Origin: VXMO01 sp965205915
GTDB taxonomy: Bacteria > Chloroflexota > Dehalococcoidia > UBA6926
Direction: 5' to 3'
NCBI GenBank assembly: GCA_965205915.1
Contig: OZ242191.1
Location: 372,001-436,000, forward strand
DNA length: 64,000 nt
Shown one piece after another: positions 42,455-50,857 of the stretch. How positions within the stretch are numbered: the stretch's first letter is position 1; each line of letters starts with the position of its first letter. The notes below the pieces were generated by a model. It ran no database searches. It saw nothing but the letters and a program-made list of their open reading frames with translations, and had not been told where the DNA came from. Position numbers and translations under genes: made by a program.

Positions 42455-43201
42455 TTAGCCCTGCCAGCCGTTTTGGCGTAGGAAGTTTTTGTCGGCGGGG
42501 GTTAGGGGGGCGGTTTTGAGGAGATCCGGGCGGCGTTGGAGGGTTCGCAGCAGGGATTGTTCGCGCCGCCATTGATCGACGCGGGCATGGTCGCCGGAGA
42601 GGAGGATGTCCGGGACGGGTTCGCCCTCCCACTCTGCGGGACGGGTGTATTGGGGATATTGGAGGAGGCCGGAGGCGAATGAGTCGGCCTTGCCGGAGTC
42701 CTCGCCGCCAAGGACGCCCGGCACGCGGCGGGCAACGGCTTCGATGAAAACCATCGCGGGCAGTTCCCCGCCGGAGAGGACATAGTCGCCAATGGAGATT
42801 TCGTGGGTAATCAGATGTTGGCGGGCGCGTTCGTCAACGCCCTCGTAACGGCCTGAGACGATGATTATGTCATCTAAAGACGCGAATTGGTCAACGATTG
42901 CTTGTGTGAGCCGCTCGCCCTGCGGGTCCATCAGGACGACGGGCGAGATGGTCGCCCCTCCCCCACCGGTGTCATGTCGCGCTTCCTTAACGGCGGCTGC
43001 GAGCGGGGCGGCCTTGAAGACCATGCCGGGGCCTCCGCCGAAAGCGGTGTCATCAACGACGTTGTGGGAGCCCTCTCCGTGGTCGCGAAGGTTGTGCATG
43101 CAGAGCTCAAAGACGCCGTTACTTAACGCGCGGCCGATGATGCTCTCCCCCAACGGGCCGGGAAAGAGGCCGGGGAAGAGTGTGACGACGTGGACCTTCA
43201 C
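42455..43201 (-). CDS. trmD: tRNA (guanine-N1-)-methyltransferase
   Basis: 248 residues, start GTG 43201. The trefoil-knot SAM-binding motifs are VSGRYEGVDERA and EISIGDYVLSGGELPAMVFIEAVARR; DDTAFGGGPGMV and the C-terminal YTRPAEWEGEPVPDILLSGDH are typical. It methylates G37 of tRNA and prevents frameshifting. It starts 9 bases after the MogA/MoaB-like gene, so the two probably share a transcript. Confidence 0.97.
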   Translation of the reverse strand: MKVHVVTLFPGLFPGPLGESIIGRALSNGVFELCMHNLRDHGEGSHNVVDDTAFGGGPGMVFKAAPLAAAVKEARHDTGGGGATISPVVLMDPQGERLTQAIVDQFASLDDIIIVSGRYEGVDERARQHLITHEISIGDYVLSGGELPAMVFIEAVARRVPGVLGGEDSGKADSFASGLLQYPQYTRPAEWEGEPVPDILLSGDHARVDQWRREQSLLRTLQRRPDLLKTAPLTPADKNFLRQNGWQG

Positions 43202-43210
43202 AGGCGGGGC

Positions 43211-43717
43211 TTACGGCTGCCGGGTTGGGTGCTCATCCGTGCGGGGTTGGGTCAATACCTCAAGCAGGTGGGGCAGTACGGGCATGAGGACATCGAGACA
43301 TTCCTGAACTGCCTTGGGGCTGCCCGGGAGGTTGATGATCAGCGTGCTGCCACGGATACCGACGACCTGACGAGAGGTCATGGCCATCGGCGTTTTGGCT
43401 ACCGTCTGGGCGCGCATCTGCTCTGCCATGCCAGGCACGAGGCGGTCAACGACATCAATGGTGGCCTCCGGCGTCACATCACGCGGGCCAACGCCGGTGC
43501 CTCCGGTCGTGACTATCAGCGCGATTTCGCCGTTATCTGCCCAGTCGCGGAGTTGAGCGGCGATAATGGCGCGATCATCGGGAGTGATGGTTTTTTCGGC
43601 AACTATCCAGTCGGCTGCCGTGACCAGCTCTTCAATCAATTTTCCGCTTCGGTCTGCTCTATCGCCGGCAGCCCCGGAATCACTGGCAACAAGGACGGCA
43701 ACACGAATATCAGTCAT
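43211..43717 (-). CDS. MogA/MoaB-family molybdenum cofactor biosynthesis protein
   Basis: 168 residues. VAVLVASDSGAAGDRADRSG opens the domain; IVTTGGTGVGPRDVTPEAT and STLIINLPGSPKAVQECLDVLMPVLPHLLE are the family signature. It adenylylates or otherwise processes molybdopterin; MogA and MoaB cannot be separated here. The large molybdopterin hydroxylase at 10-12 kb would need such a cofactor. Confidence 0.92.
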   Translation of the reverse strand: MTDIRVAVLVASDSGAAGDRADRSGKLIEELVTAADWIVAEKTITPDDRAIIAAQLRDWADNGEIALIVTTGGTGVGPRDVTPEATIDVVDRLVPGMAEQMRAQTVAKTPMAMTSRQVVGIRGSTLIINLPGSPKAVQECLDVLMPVLPHLLEVLTQPRTDEHPTRQP

Positions 43718-43790
43718 TTAAGCAGTGTAGCGCGCCACAGACCGGGCTTGCAGGGAGCGTGCGGGGCAGTGCATGACCGAGAGATCGGCC

Positions 43791-44561
43791 TCAGAGCATC
43801 CGGCGGCTGGAGTCATCGAGGGTTGGATAGGTCAGATCAAGCAAGGAGTTGAAGGCGATTTTCAGCTTCTCCCTATCTGTGTTGGTCCAAGTTTGGCCGT
43901 CCTTAGGTAGGGCTTCAAGCACGCCAAGGAGGGCCGGATGTACCTCATCGTGACGAACGATGCCGTTTTCGCTCGGCATGGAAGTTTTTTCGGTAATGAT
44001 TTCGATTTTCGTCTCAGCGTCGGGTTTTTCGGTTCTGTCCACCAAATCTTTTCGGTTAGTAGCGGTTTTACGCTTTGTCCTTGTCCCCTGAACCCGCGAA
44101 AAAAGATTCGGATGAAGGTCTTTTCCGGCGTCCCGGGCAAAGGACACGAAAAAGCTCACCGCTTTCTCGGAGGTTTCCGTGCCGGATCCGGCGCCCTGGA
44201 ACGCGGTCTTTATCTCACCCCTGGTGGCGCGCAGAAGATCGACGCTATCCAGGATGGGGCCGTAGCGTTCATCAAAGAGCGCGCCGAGGACGCGTCGCTT
44301 GGCCTCGGGGTTGTCCGCCTCAGCTAGCAGCGTAAGGCGAGGCTCAGTCTTTCCCGAAGGATCGGTCAGGCCAAAGAAGAAAAGCGCGCTCTGCACTGCA
44401 GATCTGGTCGAACCGGAGAAAGGCGTATTCCTCCATACGCTGCTGTCCAGACGCCCGGGCAAGGGAAGCAGGTCGGTCTTGAGATAGGCAACGAACGTCT
44501 CCCAGCTTTTGTAGGAGCCATAGGGAGGCGCTCCACCGCGGCTTCTGCCACCGGTTGTCAC
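43791..44561 (-). CDS. DUF5343-like protein of unknown function
   Basis: 256 residues, start GTG 44561. GSYKSWETFVAYLKTDLLPLPGRLDSSVWRN, ALFFFGLTDPSGK, LLRATRGEIKTAFQGAG and TSEKAVSFFVSFARDAGKDLHPNLF follow the DUF5343 pattern, a winged-helix-like domain often of accessory genes. The C-terminal VHPALLGVLEALPKDGQTWTNTDREKLKIAF recurs in such proteins. A linker of about 60 charged residues lies between. It is divergent from the division cluster. No function is claimed. Confidence 0.7.
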   Translation of the reverse strand: MTTGGRSRGGAPPYGSYKSWETFVAYLKTDLLPLPGRLDSSVWRNTPFSGSTRSAVQSALFFFGLTDPSGKTEPRLTLLAEADNPEAKRRVLGALFDERYGPILDSVDLLRATRGEIKTAFQGAGSGTETSEKAVSFFVSFARDAGKDLHPNLFSRVQGTRTKRKTATNRKDLVDRTEKPDAETKIEIITEKTSMPSENGIVRHDEVHPALLGVLEALPKDGQTWTNTDREKLKIAFNSLLDLTYPTLDDSSRRML

Positions 44562-44808
44562 TTGTCCACCGCCTTGTCGTTTCGGTTTTCGCTTGCATGA
44601 TAGTGCGACAACATTTCGTGGTCTGTCAACACCGTGTTTTCGTCAACAGCCACCCCTGTTTTTCGCTGAGTGGACAGCGCATGACAAATTCTTGAGGCTT
44701 GCCTGATTTAGGTTCAGGATTGTTCTCGTGCGACGGGGAAACGGGACGCATGAGCATCTGCCCATAGCGTGCCCGCAGAAAGTAAAGAATGGGAGTAAGG
44801 AGGGTGTC

Positions 44809-45750
44809 GTGGTAGCGAGTTCACACATCTACCATGTCCCTGCCCTATTGGATGAAGTAGTCGAAACGTTTCAGCCGCATGCCGGTGGGAAGTACATCGA
44901 CTGCACGCTTGGCGAGGGGTCCGTCACGGAGGCGCTCCTCTCCTCTGGCGCGCAGGTACTGGGCATGGATGCTGATCCGGAGATGCTTTCATCTGCCGCA
45001 CGCCGTCTGGGGGATATGCCAAACGCGTCCTACACGCTGGTGCAGGCGAATTTCGCGTCCCTAAAAGAAGTGGCGTGCGCAAACGGTTTCACACAGGCGC
45101 AGGGAATAATCATGGACGTTGGCCTGTCTTCTCGGCAGTTGCAGGCTATTCGTCGCGGCTTTACGTTCCAGAACGATCAGCCATTGGACATGCGGTATGA
45201 CTCTCGGCAAGACGTCACCGCCGCAGACCTGGTGAATGATCTCCCGGAGCAGGAGTTGATCGATCTCCTCAGGACGTACGGCGAGGAGGATACGTGGTCG
45301 GCCCGGTCCATCGCGAGGACAATCATGGGGCGGCGGCCACTACACACGACACGGGAGCTCGTTGAGTGCATCGAGCTCGCAGTGGGGCAGCGCAGCGCGG
45401 CGCGAATACACCCGGCGACCAAGGCGTTTATGGCGCTTCGGATCGTCGTCAACGCGGATCTCCAGGCCCTGGAGTCGGCCCTCCCGCAGGCACTGGAGTT
45501 GTTGGCGCCCGGCGGCCGTTTGGCGGTCATTGGGTACCAGAGTCTTGAGGATCGCATCATCAAGCGGTTCCTCCACCAGGAGGCAAAGGACTGCCTTTGC
45601 CCCCCTACCCAACCGGTCTGCTCATGCGGACACACGGCGACAGTGAAGTTGCTGCGACGACAGGGCATCACGCCCACCATCGCAGAGATTTCGCGCAACC
45701 CCGCAAGCCGGTCGGCCCGGCTTCGGATTGCAGAGCGCATCGCGGCGTGA
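44809..45750 (+). CDS. rsmH: 16S rRNA (cytosine-1402-N4)-methyltransferase
   Basis: 313 residues from GTG 44809, preceded by AAGGAGG at 5-6 bases; longer upstream starts lack similarity. YHVPALLDEVVETFQPHAGGKYIDCTLGEGSVTEALL holds the SAM-binding motif, IIMDVGLSSRQLQ the DxGxSS motif, and the end (LCPPTQPVCSCG...NPASRSARLRIAER) is characteristic, although the usual cysteine-containing region is shortened. It methylates 16S rRNA and normally opens the division/cell-wall cluster. Here ftsA follows after a 117-base gap. Confidence 0.95.
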   Translation: MVASSHIYHVPALLDEVVETFQPHAGGKYIDCTLGEGSVTEALLSSGAQVLGMDADPEMLSSAARRLGDMPNASYTLVQANFASLKEVACANGFTQAQGIIMDVGLSSRQLQAIRRGFTFQNDQPLDMRYDSRQDVTAADLVNDLPEQELIDLLRTYGEEDTWSARSIARTIMGRRPLHTTRELVECIELAVGQRSAARIHPATKAFMALRIVVNADLQALESALPQALELLAPGGRLAVIGYQSLEDRIIKRFLHQEAKDCLCPPTQPVCSCGHTATVKLLRRQGITPTIAEISRNPASRSARLRIAERIAA

Positions 45751-45773
45751 CGGGAATCGAGTTGGAGAGAGAA

Positions 45774-45842
45774 CGGATACAGGGCAACGCAGCGCGGGAA
45801 GCATAGGTACGAGAGATACGGCAGCGTAGCGCGGGAAAAGCA
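45774..45842 (+). repeat. Imperfect direct repeat between rsmH and ftsA
   Basis: GGATACAGGGCAACGCAGCG then CGGGAAGCA, and 39 bases on GAGATACGGCAGCGTAGCG then CGGGAAAAGCA. About 29 bases each. The gap holds no ftsL/ftsQ-like gene. Confidence 0.4.
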
Positions 45843-45867
45843 GGAAGTAGTTGGGGAGTGACGAGCG

Positions 45868-47238
45868 ATGGATCGGATAATCACCGGAATCGAACTCGGT
45901 GAACGGAAATTACGGGTCGCGGTCGGACGACACCGCCCGGATTCCGCTCGGATGATCGCCTACACCGAGGCACGCTCAGCAGGAATTGAGGATCAGGCCG
46001 TCGTAGACGTTCAGGAGTTAGCGGGCATCCTCTCCGGCATAGGACGAAAGTTACGGACGGCCGTCGACTTCGCCCTGGAGAATGTGGTGTTCGTGGTTCC
46101 TGCCGGCCAGCTCCAGTTCCATGAGACGGAGGCGAGTGTCCGGCCGTCCGGGCCTCGTGGCGCGGTGGCGGAGGCAGATGGCGAGCGGCTGCTCAAGAAG
46201 AGCCGCCCGACCTTTGCAACGGACGATAGGCACCTGATCCATGTCATCCCCCAGGGATACGCCCTCGATGGGAAAGAGGTTGAGCGCCTGCCGGTGGGCA
46301 AGACGGGTCAAGAGATCACCGCTTTGACAATGTCTGTCTCATGCGGGGCAACAACGGCGGCAAACATCCGTGAGGCCGCGCGCCTGGCCGGAAGTGAGCA
46401 TGTCTCGCTGATGGCGGGGCCGGTGGCCGAGAGCCATGCGGCGCTGACGGAGGCCGAGCGAGAACGCGGAGCGGCGGTACTCTCCATCGGCGAGCGGATC
46501 AGCACCGTCACGGTGATGTACTACGGCCAGTACCTGGGCTCAGCCAAGATCGGCATCGGCGCGCACCACTTTATCAACGATCTCTCTATTTCTTTGGATA
46601 TCCCCTACCCCACCGCAGAGATCGTGATGGATCAGGTCGCAACGTTCTCCAACACGCTTGGGCCCTCACGCGCGGCCGTTACGGTTGCCGACGAGGGTGT
46701 GGTCATCGACCGCGTGGAGATGATCTCCACGCTGCGTGACAGGGCTGAGGAGCTGTTCTCGCTGACGCAGGAGGCCATTGAGCAGATCGCGGGCGACCGT
46801 GAGCTGCCGGGCGGTCTGGCGATTGCGGGACAGTCGATCCTGCATGAAGGGCTGTCACCGATGGGGCGGGCCGCGCTTTCGACGCCGATCCACTGGGCGG
46901 CCCCGCGCGGTATCGAGGGGATCCCCCTCGCGATATCTGACGACACGGCATGGGTACCGGCAATCGGAACACTCGCGTGGGCCGGCACACTTAGCGATCC
47001 GCTGGCGCATCCGTGGTTCCAGGCGGCCGGGCAAGGACGCCCCGGCGGAATGTTCGCGCCATGGCGGCGGCTGGCGCGTCGCCTGAGCGGCAGAAACGGC
47101 ACACGGGCACACGCGCCGAAAGCGCCGAAGACAGCACCGGTGAAGGAAAGCTCTGAGCGGGCCGCGCGCAGGAAAAACGCCGCGGTTGCTCGGGGAAATG
47201 ACAAGCGCAGCAAGCGCAGGGAAACAGTACAGGTCTAG
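45868..47238 (+). CDS. ftsA: FtsA-like cell division ATPase
   Basis: 456 residues. ITGIELGERKLRVAVGRH is the phosphate-1 loop of the actin fold, AAVLSIGERISTVTVMYYGQYLGSAKIGIGAHHFINDLSISLDI the phosphate-2 region, and GGLAIAGQSILHEGL the adenosine motif. The C-terminal ~60 residues are strongly basic (RRLARRLSGRNG...RSKRRETVQV) and may act as the membrane or partner-binding end. It links FtsZ to the membrane. The sequence is diverged from E. coli FtsA, so identity rests on fold motifs and the ftsZ neighbour 29 bases downstream. Confidence 0.87.
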   Translation: MDRIITGIELGERKLRVAVGRHRPDSARMIAYTEARSAGIEDQAVVDVQELAGILSGIGRKLRTAVDFALENVVFVVPAGQLQFHETEASVRPSGPRGAVAEADGERLLKKSRPTFATDDRHLIHVIPQGYALDGKEVERLPVGKTGQEITALTMSVSCGATTAANIREAARLAGSEHVSLMAGPVAESHAALTEAERERGAAVLSIGERISTVTVMYYGQYLGSAKIGIGAHHFINDLSISLDIPYPTAEIVMDQVATFSNTLGPSRAAVTVADEGVVIDRVEMISTLRDRAEELFSLTQEAIEQIAGDRELPGGLAIAGQSILHEGLSPMGRAALSTPIHWAAPRGIEGIPLAISDDTAWVPAIGTLAWAGTLSDPLAHPWFQAAGQGRPGGMFAPWRRLARRLSGRNGTRAHAPKAPKTAPVKESSERAARRKNAAVARGNDKRSKRRETVQV

Positions 47239-47267
47239 AGCCGATCAAAGAAAGGGAGGAAGTAGAG

Positions 47268-48335
47268 ATGTCACTACCTGAAGATGTGGATGGCCTGGTA
47301 CGAATCAAGGCATTTGGTGTCGGTGGCGGCGGCGGAAACGCCGTCTCCAGGATGGCTCGTGAAGCCGTTCCGGGAATTGAGTACATCGCGGTCAATACGG
47401 ACGCGCAAGCCCTTGCGCGCTCAGACGCGCCGTATCGGCTTCGAATCGGCGATCAGATCACGCGCGGCCTCGGCGCGGGCGGCAACCCTGAGATTGGCCG
47501 GCAGGCCGCTGAGGAGAGCCGTGACGATATTTACGAGTCCGTCAAGAACTCTGACATGGTCTTTGTTGCCAGCGGCATGGGCGGCGGCACGGGAACCGGC
47601 GCGGCCCCCGTTATTGCCTCCGTCGCGCGGGAAAGCGGCGCGCTGACAATCGGCATCGTCACCCGACCCTTCGCCTTTGAAGGAGCGCATCGCGCCCGGC
47701 AGGCGGAAGAGGGTATCGCGGCGCTGCACGATGCAGTCGATAGCCTGATAATCGTGCCGAACGAGCGGCTGCTGGCCGTGGCGGGCACGGAGGCATCCTG
47801 GCACGACGCGTTCCGCATGGCGGACGACGTGCTTGGACAGGGCGTGCATGCCATCTCCGAGCTGGTCACCGTGCCCGGCGAGATCAACCTCGACTTCGCG
47901 GACGTTCGAACGGTGATGTCCCTGTCCGGCCAGGCGCTGATGGCAATCGGCAACGGACGCGGCAGCACACGGGCGACCGACGCGGCACGCGCGGCCATCC
48001 AGAATCCCCTACTCGAAATTGATATCACGGGCGCGACCGGCGTTCTCTACAACATCACGGCCGGTTCCGACCTCTCGTTGGCGGAGATCCATGCAGCCTC
48101 GGACATCATCGCCCAGGCAGTTGATCCCAACGCCAACATCATCTTCGGCGTCGTCTCCAATCGTGCGAGCGACGGCGAGGTCCAACTGACGCTCATCGCC
48201 ACCGGCTTTGAGACGACTCAGGAAGGCTACGAGGATGACGAGGTAGTTGATCAGATCCTTCGCGACGCTCTCGGCGATGGCGACCTTGACCTGCCGCCGT
48301 TCCTGCGCCGCAAGGGCAGGAGGGTTGCACGCTAA
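47268..48335 (+). CDS. ftsZ: Cell division protein FtsZ
   Basis: 355 residues; GGGAGG upstream of ATG 47268. The GTP-binding loops include FGVGGGGGNAVSRM and the tubulin signature GMGGGTGTGAAPVIA near residue 105; the T7 loop NLDFADV is intact. The linker is very short, and the C-terminal peptide DLDLPPFLRRKGR resembles the conserved FtsZ tail. It polymerises into the division ring. A terminator follows, so the cluster ends here. Confidence 0.97.
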   Translation: MSLPEDVDGLVRIKAFGVGGGGGNAVSRMAREAVPGIEYIAVNTDAQALARSDAPYRLRIGDQITRGLGAGGNPEIGRQAAEESRDDIYESVKNSDMVFVASGMGGGTGTGAAPVIASVARESGALTIGIVTRPFAFEGAHRARQAEEGIAALHDAVDSLIIVPNERLLAVAGTEASWHDAFRMADDVLGQGVHAISELVTVPGEINLDFADVRTVMSLSGQALMAIGNGRGSTRATDAARAAIQNPLLEIDITGATGVLYNITAGSDLSLAEIHAASDIIAQAVDPNANIIFGVVSNRASDGEVQLTLIATGFETTQEGYEDDEVVDQILRDALGDGDLDLPPFLRRKGRRVAR

Positions 48336-48396
48336 GCCCCTTTAGGGCATCAAATTAGAACTTACACCACCCAGTCTTCCCCTACCCCCAGGGAAG

Positions 48397-48444
48397 CGCA
48401 GGCCACCCGATCTATCGGATTATTCGGCCTGCGTTTTCCTTTTT
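48397..48444 (+). terminator. Rho-independent terminator after ftsZ
   Basis: The 8-bp stem CGCAGGCC (48397-48404) pairs with GGCCTGCG (48426-48433), with an inner CCGA-TCTA-TCGG hairpin in the loop. TTTTCCTTTTT follows directly. Confidence 0.88.
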
Positions 48445-48539
48445 AATTTCTCTGTTCGCGATCTGGGTTGATTGGCCGGTGGAGGTGGGATTCCGCGTTC
48501 CGGCATTGGCCGGAGAGGGACGACGGGGGGGCGCCCGTG

Positions 48540-48625
48540 CGCGCGGCGTGGGCCCCCGCCTGCGCGGGGGATTCGGGTTTGTATAGCGGGGGATTCGGGG
48601 GTGTATGGCCGGGGGTTCGGGGGTG
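48540..48625. repeat. Class B palindrome and GGGGATTCGGG iterations
   Basis: GGGCCCCCGCCTGCGCGGGG near 48551 is followed by three GGGGATTCGGG/GGGGTTCGGGG-type units. Together with the terminator it fills the 342-base gap between convergent ftsZ and ispH; no gene is seen. Confidence 0.7.
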
Positions 48626-48677
48626 AAGGGGGTGATGGACGGGAATGGCGGTCGAAAGTGAGGGTGAAAGGGACGAG

Positions 48678-49625
48678 CTAGCGGGTGTTGGCGGAATCCG
48701 CCAATTCGCGGGGGAGATTGAAGGTGACGTTTTCTTCCAGGGCCTTGAGCGTTCGGACGTCTCCTACACCGGATGCGATGAAGTGGGCGATAACCTCTTC
48801 CACGAGGGAGTCCGGTGTTGACGCGCCGGAGGTAATGCCGACGGAGCGCGCGCCCTCCAGCCAGGATTCGTCAAGGTCAAGGAGGCTATCAATGAGATAT
48901 GCGCGGCATTCGCCCGTGTCAGCGACTTCGCGGAGTCGCTGAGAGTTGCTGCTGTTGTCCGCGCCCAGCACCAGGACGATGTCGGTTTCCAGTGCCAGCA
49001 GTTTCACTGCGTCCTGCCGGTTCTGGGTGGCAAAGCAGATGTCGGAGCGTGCCGGCATGCGGATGTTGGGGAAACGCGCCTTGAGCGCGTCGACGATGTC
49101 CCTGGTTTCATCCACGCTGAGGGTTGTTTGGGTGACAAGGGCGACGCGGTTCGGATCAGAGATCTCGACCGAGGCGGCATCATCCAGATCTTGAACCAGC
49201 AGGATGTCATCAGGAGCTTCGCCCATGGTGCCGATGATTTCGTCGTGGCCATCGTGACCAACCAGCAGAACCTTGTAGCCATCACGAACGTATCGGACGG
49301 CTTCGACATGAACCTTTGTGACGAGCGGGCACGTGGCATCAATCACATCGAGCTCACGACCCTGCGCCATGCCACGCACGATGGGAGCGATACCGTGCGC
49401 GCTAAAGATGACACGCGCGCCTGCGGGAATGTCCGAGACTTCCTCAACGAATATCGCGCCCTTTCGTTCAAGGTCGCGCACGACAAAGAGGTTGTGGACG
49501 ATCTGACGACGCACATAGATAGGCGGGCCGTATTTGGCCAAAGCCAACTCAACCGCCTCAATGGCCCTGATGACGCCCGCGCAAAAACCGCGGGGCTCTG
49601 CAAGGATGACTCGTTCGATTGTCAC
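48678..49625 (-). CDS. ispH: 4-hydroxy-3-methylbut-2-enyl diphosphate reductase
   Basis: 315 residues, start GTG 49625. The three cluster-binding cysteines are in PRGFCAGVIRA, IDATCPLVTKVH and DICFATQNRQDAV; the catalytic TQTTLSVDET motif and IFSAHGIAP are present. It makes IPP and DMAPP in the last step of the MEP isoprenoid route. It is divergent from the PAC2 gene. Confidence 0.96.
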   Translation of the reverse strand: MTIERVILAEPRGFCAGVIRAIEAVELALAKYGPPIYVRRQIVHNLFVVRDLERKGAIFVEEVSDIPAGARVIFSAHGIAPIVRGMAQGRELDVIDATCPLVTKVHVEAVRYVRDGYKVLLVGHDGHDEIIGTMGEAPDDILLVQDLDDAASVEISDPNRVALVTQTTLSVDETRDIVDALKARFPNIRMPARSDICFATQNRQDAVKLLALETDIVLVLGADNSSNSQRLREVADTGECRAYLIDSLLDLDESWLEGARSVGITSGASTPDSLVEEVIAHFIASGVGDVRTLKALEENVTFNLPRELADSANTR

Positions 49626-49733
49626 GGCACTTTCACTTCCATGTGTTGGAGTCTCGGCTGCTTAAATCATACACAAGCCCCGCTCGCCTGCCCTGCTCAT
49701 GCGCTGTTGCCTGATGAATGAGGGCAATATTGT

Positions 49734-49797
49734 TATAGTGGGAGTGGCGTGGAGGGCGACTAACACTTGTAGTTTCCGGTTTCCGCGTCGGAAAACC
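49734..49797 (+). promoter_or_regulatory. Candidate promoter and leader hairpin of the PAC2 gene
   Basis: TATAGT at 49734-49739 could be a -10 box. A hairpin GGTTTCCG (49778-49785) with CGGAAAACC (49789-49797) ends 4 bases before GGAGG at 49801, so it could affect ribosome access. Both are inferred only from sequence. Confidence 0.4.
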
Positions 49798-49811
49798 ACC
49801 GGAGGTGGCCC

Positions 49812-50753
49812 GTGAACGACATCCGTCTTCACCGAGAGATCCCCCGAAACATCCGCACCGTCATCGTGGCGTTCTTTGGCTGGTCCGATGCCGGCGATGC
49901 CGCGACGGGCGCCGTCGATTTCCTCGGCAAGTCCCGCAATGCGGAGTCGGTGGCGGAGATCGATCCGGAGGAGTTTTTCAACTTCGCGGATTTCCGCCCC
50001 ATCGTGAACGTGGATGATTCCGGTGTGCGGTCGCTCACGTGGCCGCAGAATCAGTTCTATCTTGCGCCGGGGACGGACGCGACGGAGCCGCTGCTGTTGT
50101 TCTCCGGCATTGAGCCGCATCTGCGATGGCAGCGCTTCAGCGATCAGTTCATCGATTTCCTTCTCGAATGCGGCGTGGAGCACTTGATCTCGTTCGGGGC
50201 ACTGCTGAACGCCGTGCCGCATACGCGCAAGCCGTTCGTGAACGGTAGCAGCGGCACGCCGGAGATCAAGGCGACGATGCAGCGCCTCGGCATCTCTCGC
50301 GGCGGCTCCTACAATGGCCCGACGGGCATATCGTCCGTGATTGCGGAGACAGGCCAGCGTCGCGGAATCTCCTATTCCAGCTTCTGGGGGCATGTGCCGC
50401 ACTACATCCAGACATCACCCAATCCCACGATCATTCACGCCATCCTGGATACGCTGCGACAGTCCATGGGCATCGGCGCGGATTTGCGAGAGCTTGAGGG
50501 CGAGTCGGCCGCGTTCTATGAGCAGTGCGAGGAGGCAATTGAGCAGGAGCCGTCGATGCGTCAGTACGTGCGTAAACTGGAGCAGTACTACGACGAGACG
50601 GAGCAGGAGCGAGAGTCCGGACGGCCGAGCAGCACGGGTATCATCACGCCCCCTCCGGGCACGACGCCGGACTTCCCCGATCCGCAGGACCTGGTAGACG
50701 ACCTGGAGGAGTTTCTGCGTCGTCGACCGCCGTTCAACGGGTCTTCGTCATAG
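49812..50753 (+). CDS. PAC2 family protein
   Basis: 313 residues, GTG 49812 with GGAGG upstream. TVIVAFFGWSDAGDAATGAVDFLGK, LLLFSGIEPHLRWQRF, ISFGALLNAVPHTRKP and SYNGPTGISSVIAETGQRRGI are PAC2 hallmarks. Bacterial PAC2 proteins resemble archaeal/eukaryotic proteasome assembly chaperones; the role in bacteria is unknown. The C-terminal ~60 residues are acidic and disordered. Confidence 0.92.
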   Translation: MNDIRLHREIPRNIRTVIVAFFGWSDAGDAATGAVDFLGKSRNAESVAEIDPEEFFNFADFRPIVNVDDSGVRSLTWPQNQFYLAPGTDATEPLLLFSGIEPHLRWQRFSDQFIDFLLECGVEHLISFGALLNAVPHTRKPFVNGSSGTPEIKATMQRLGISRGGSYNGPTGISSVIAETGQRRGISYSSFWGHVPHYIQTSPNPTIIHAILDTLRQSMGIGADLRELEGESAAFYEQCEEAIEQEPSMRQYVRKLEQYYDETEQERESGRPSSTGIITPPPGTTPDFPDPQDLVDDLEEFLRRRPPFNGSSS

Positions 50754-50857
50754 TTCGGGTGCCTTTGGCCCACAATCTACTCTTCGTCCCTCCTGCCCAA
50801 AATTCCTGACAAGGAGCAGATGCCATTAGTACTCGTCCGCCAAACGAAGACGCTTGG

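Noticed and set aside
45597..45806. Small ORF in the rsmH-ftsA gap as an ftsL candidate
   Set aside because: No membrane helix; most of it lies inside rsmH in another frame.
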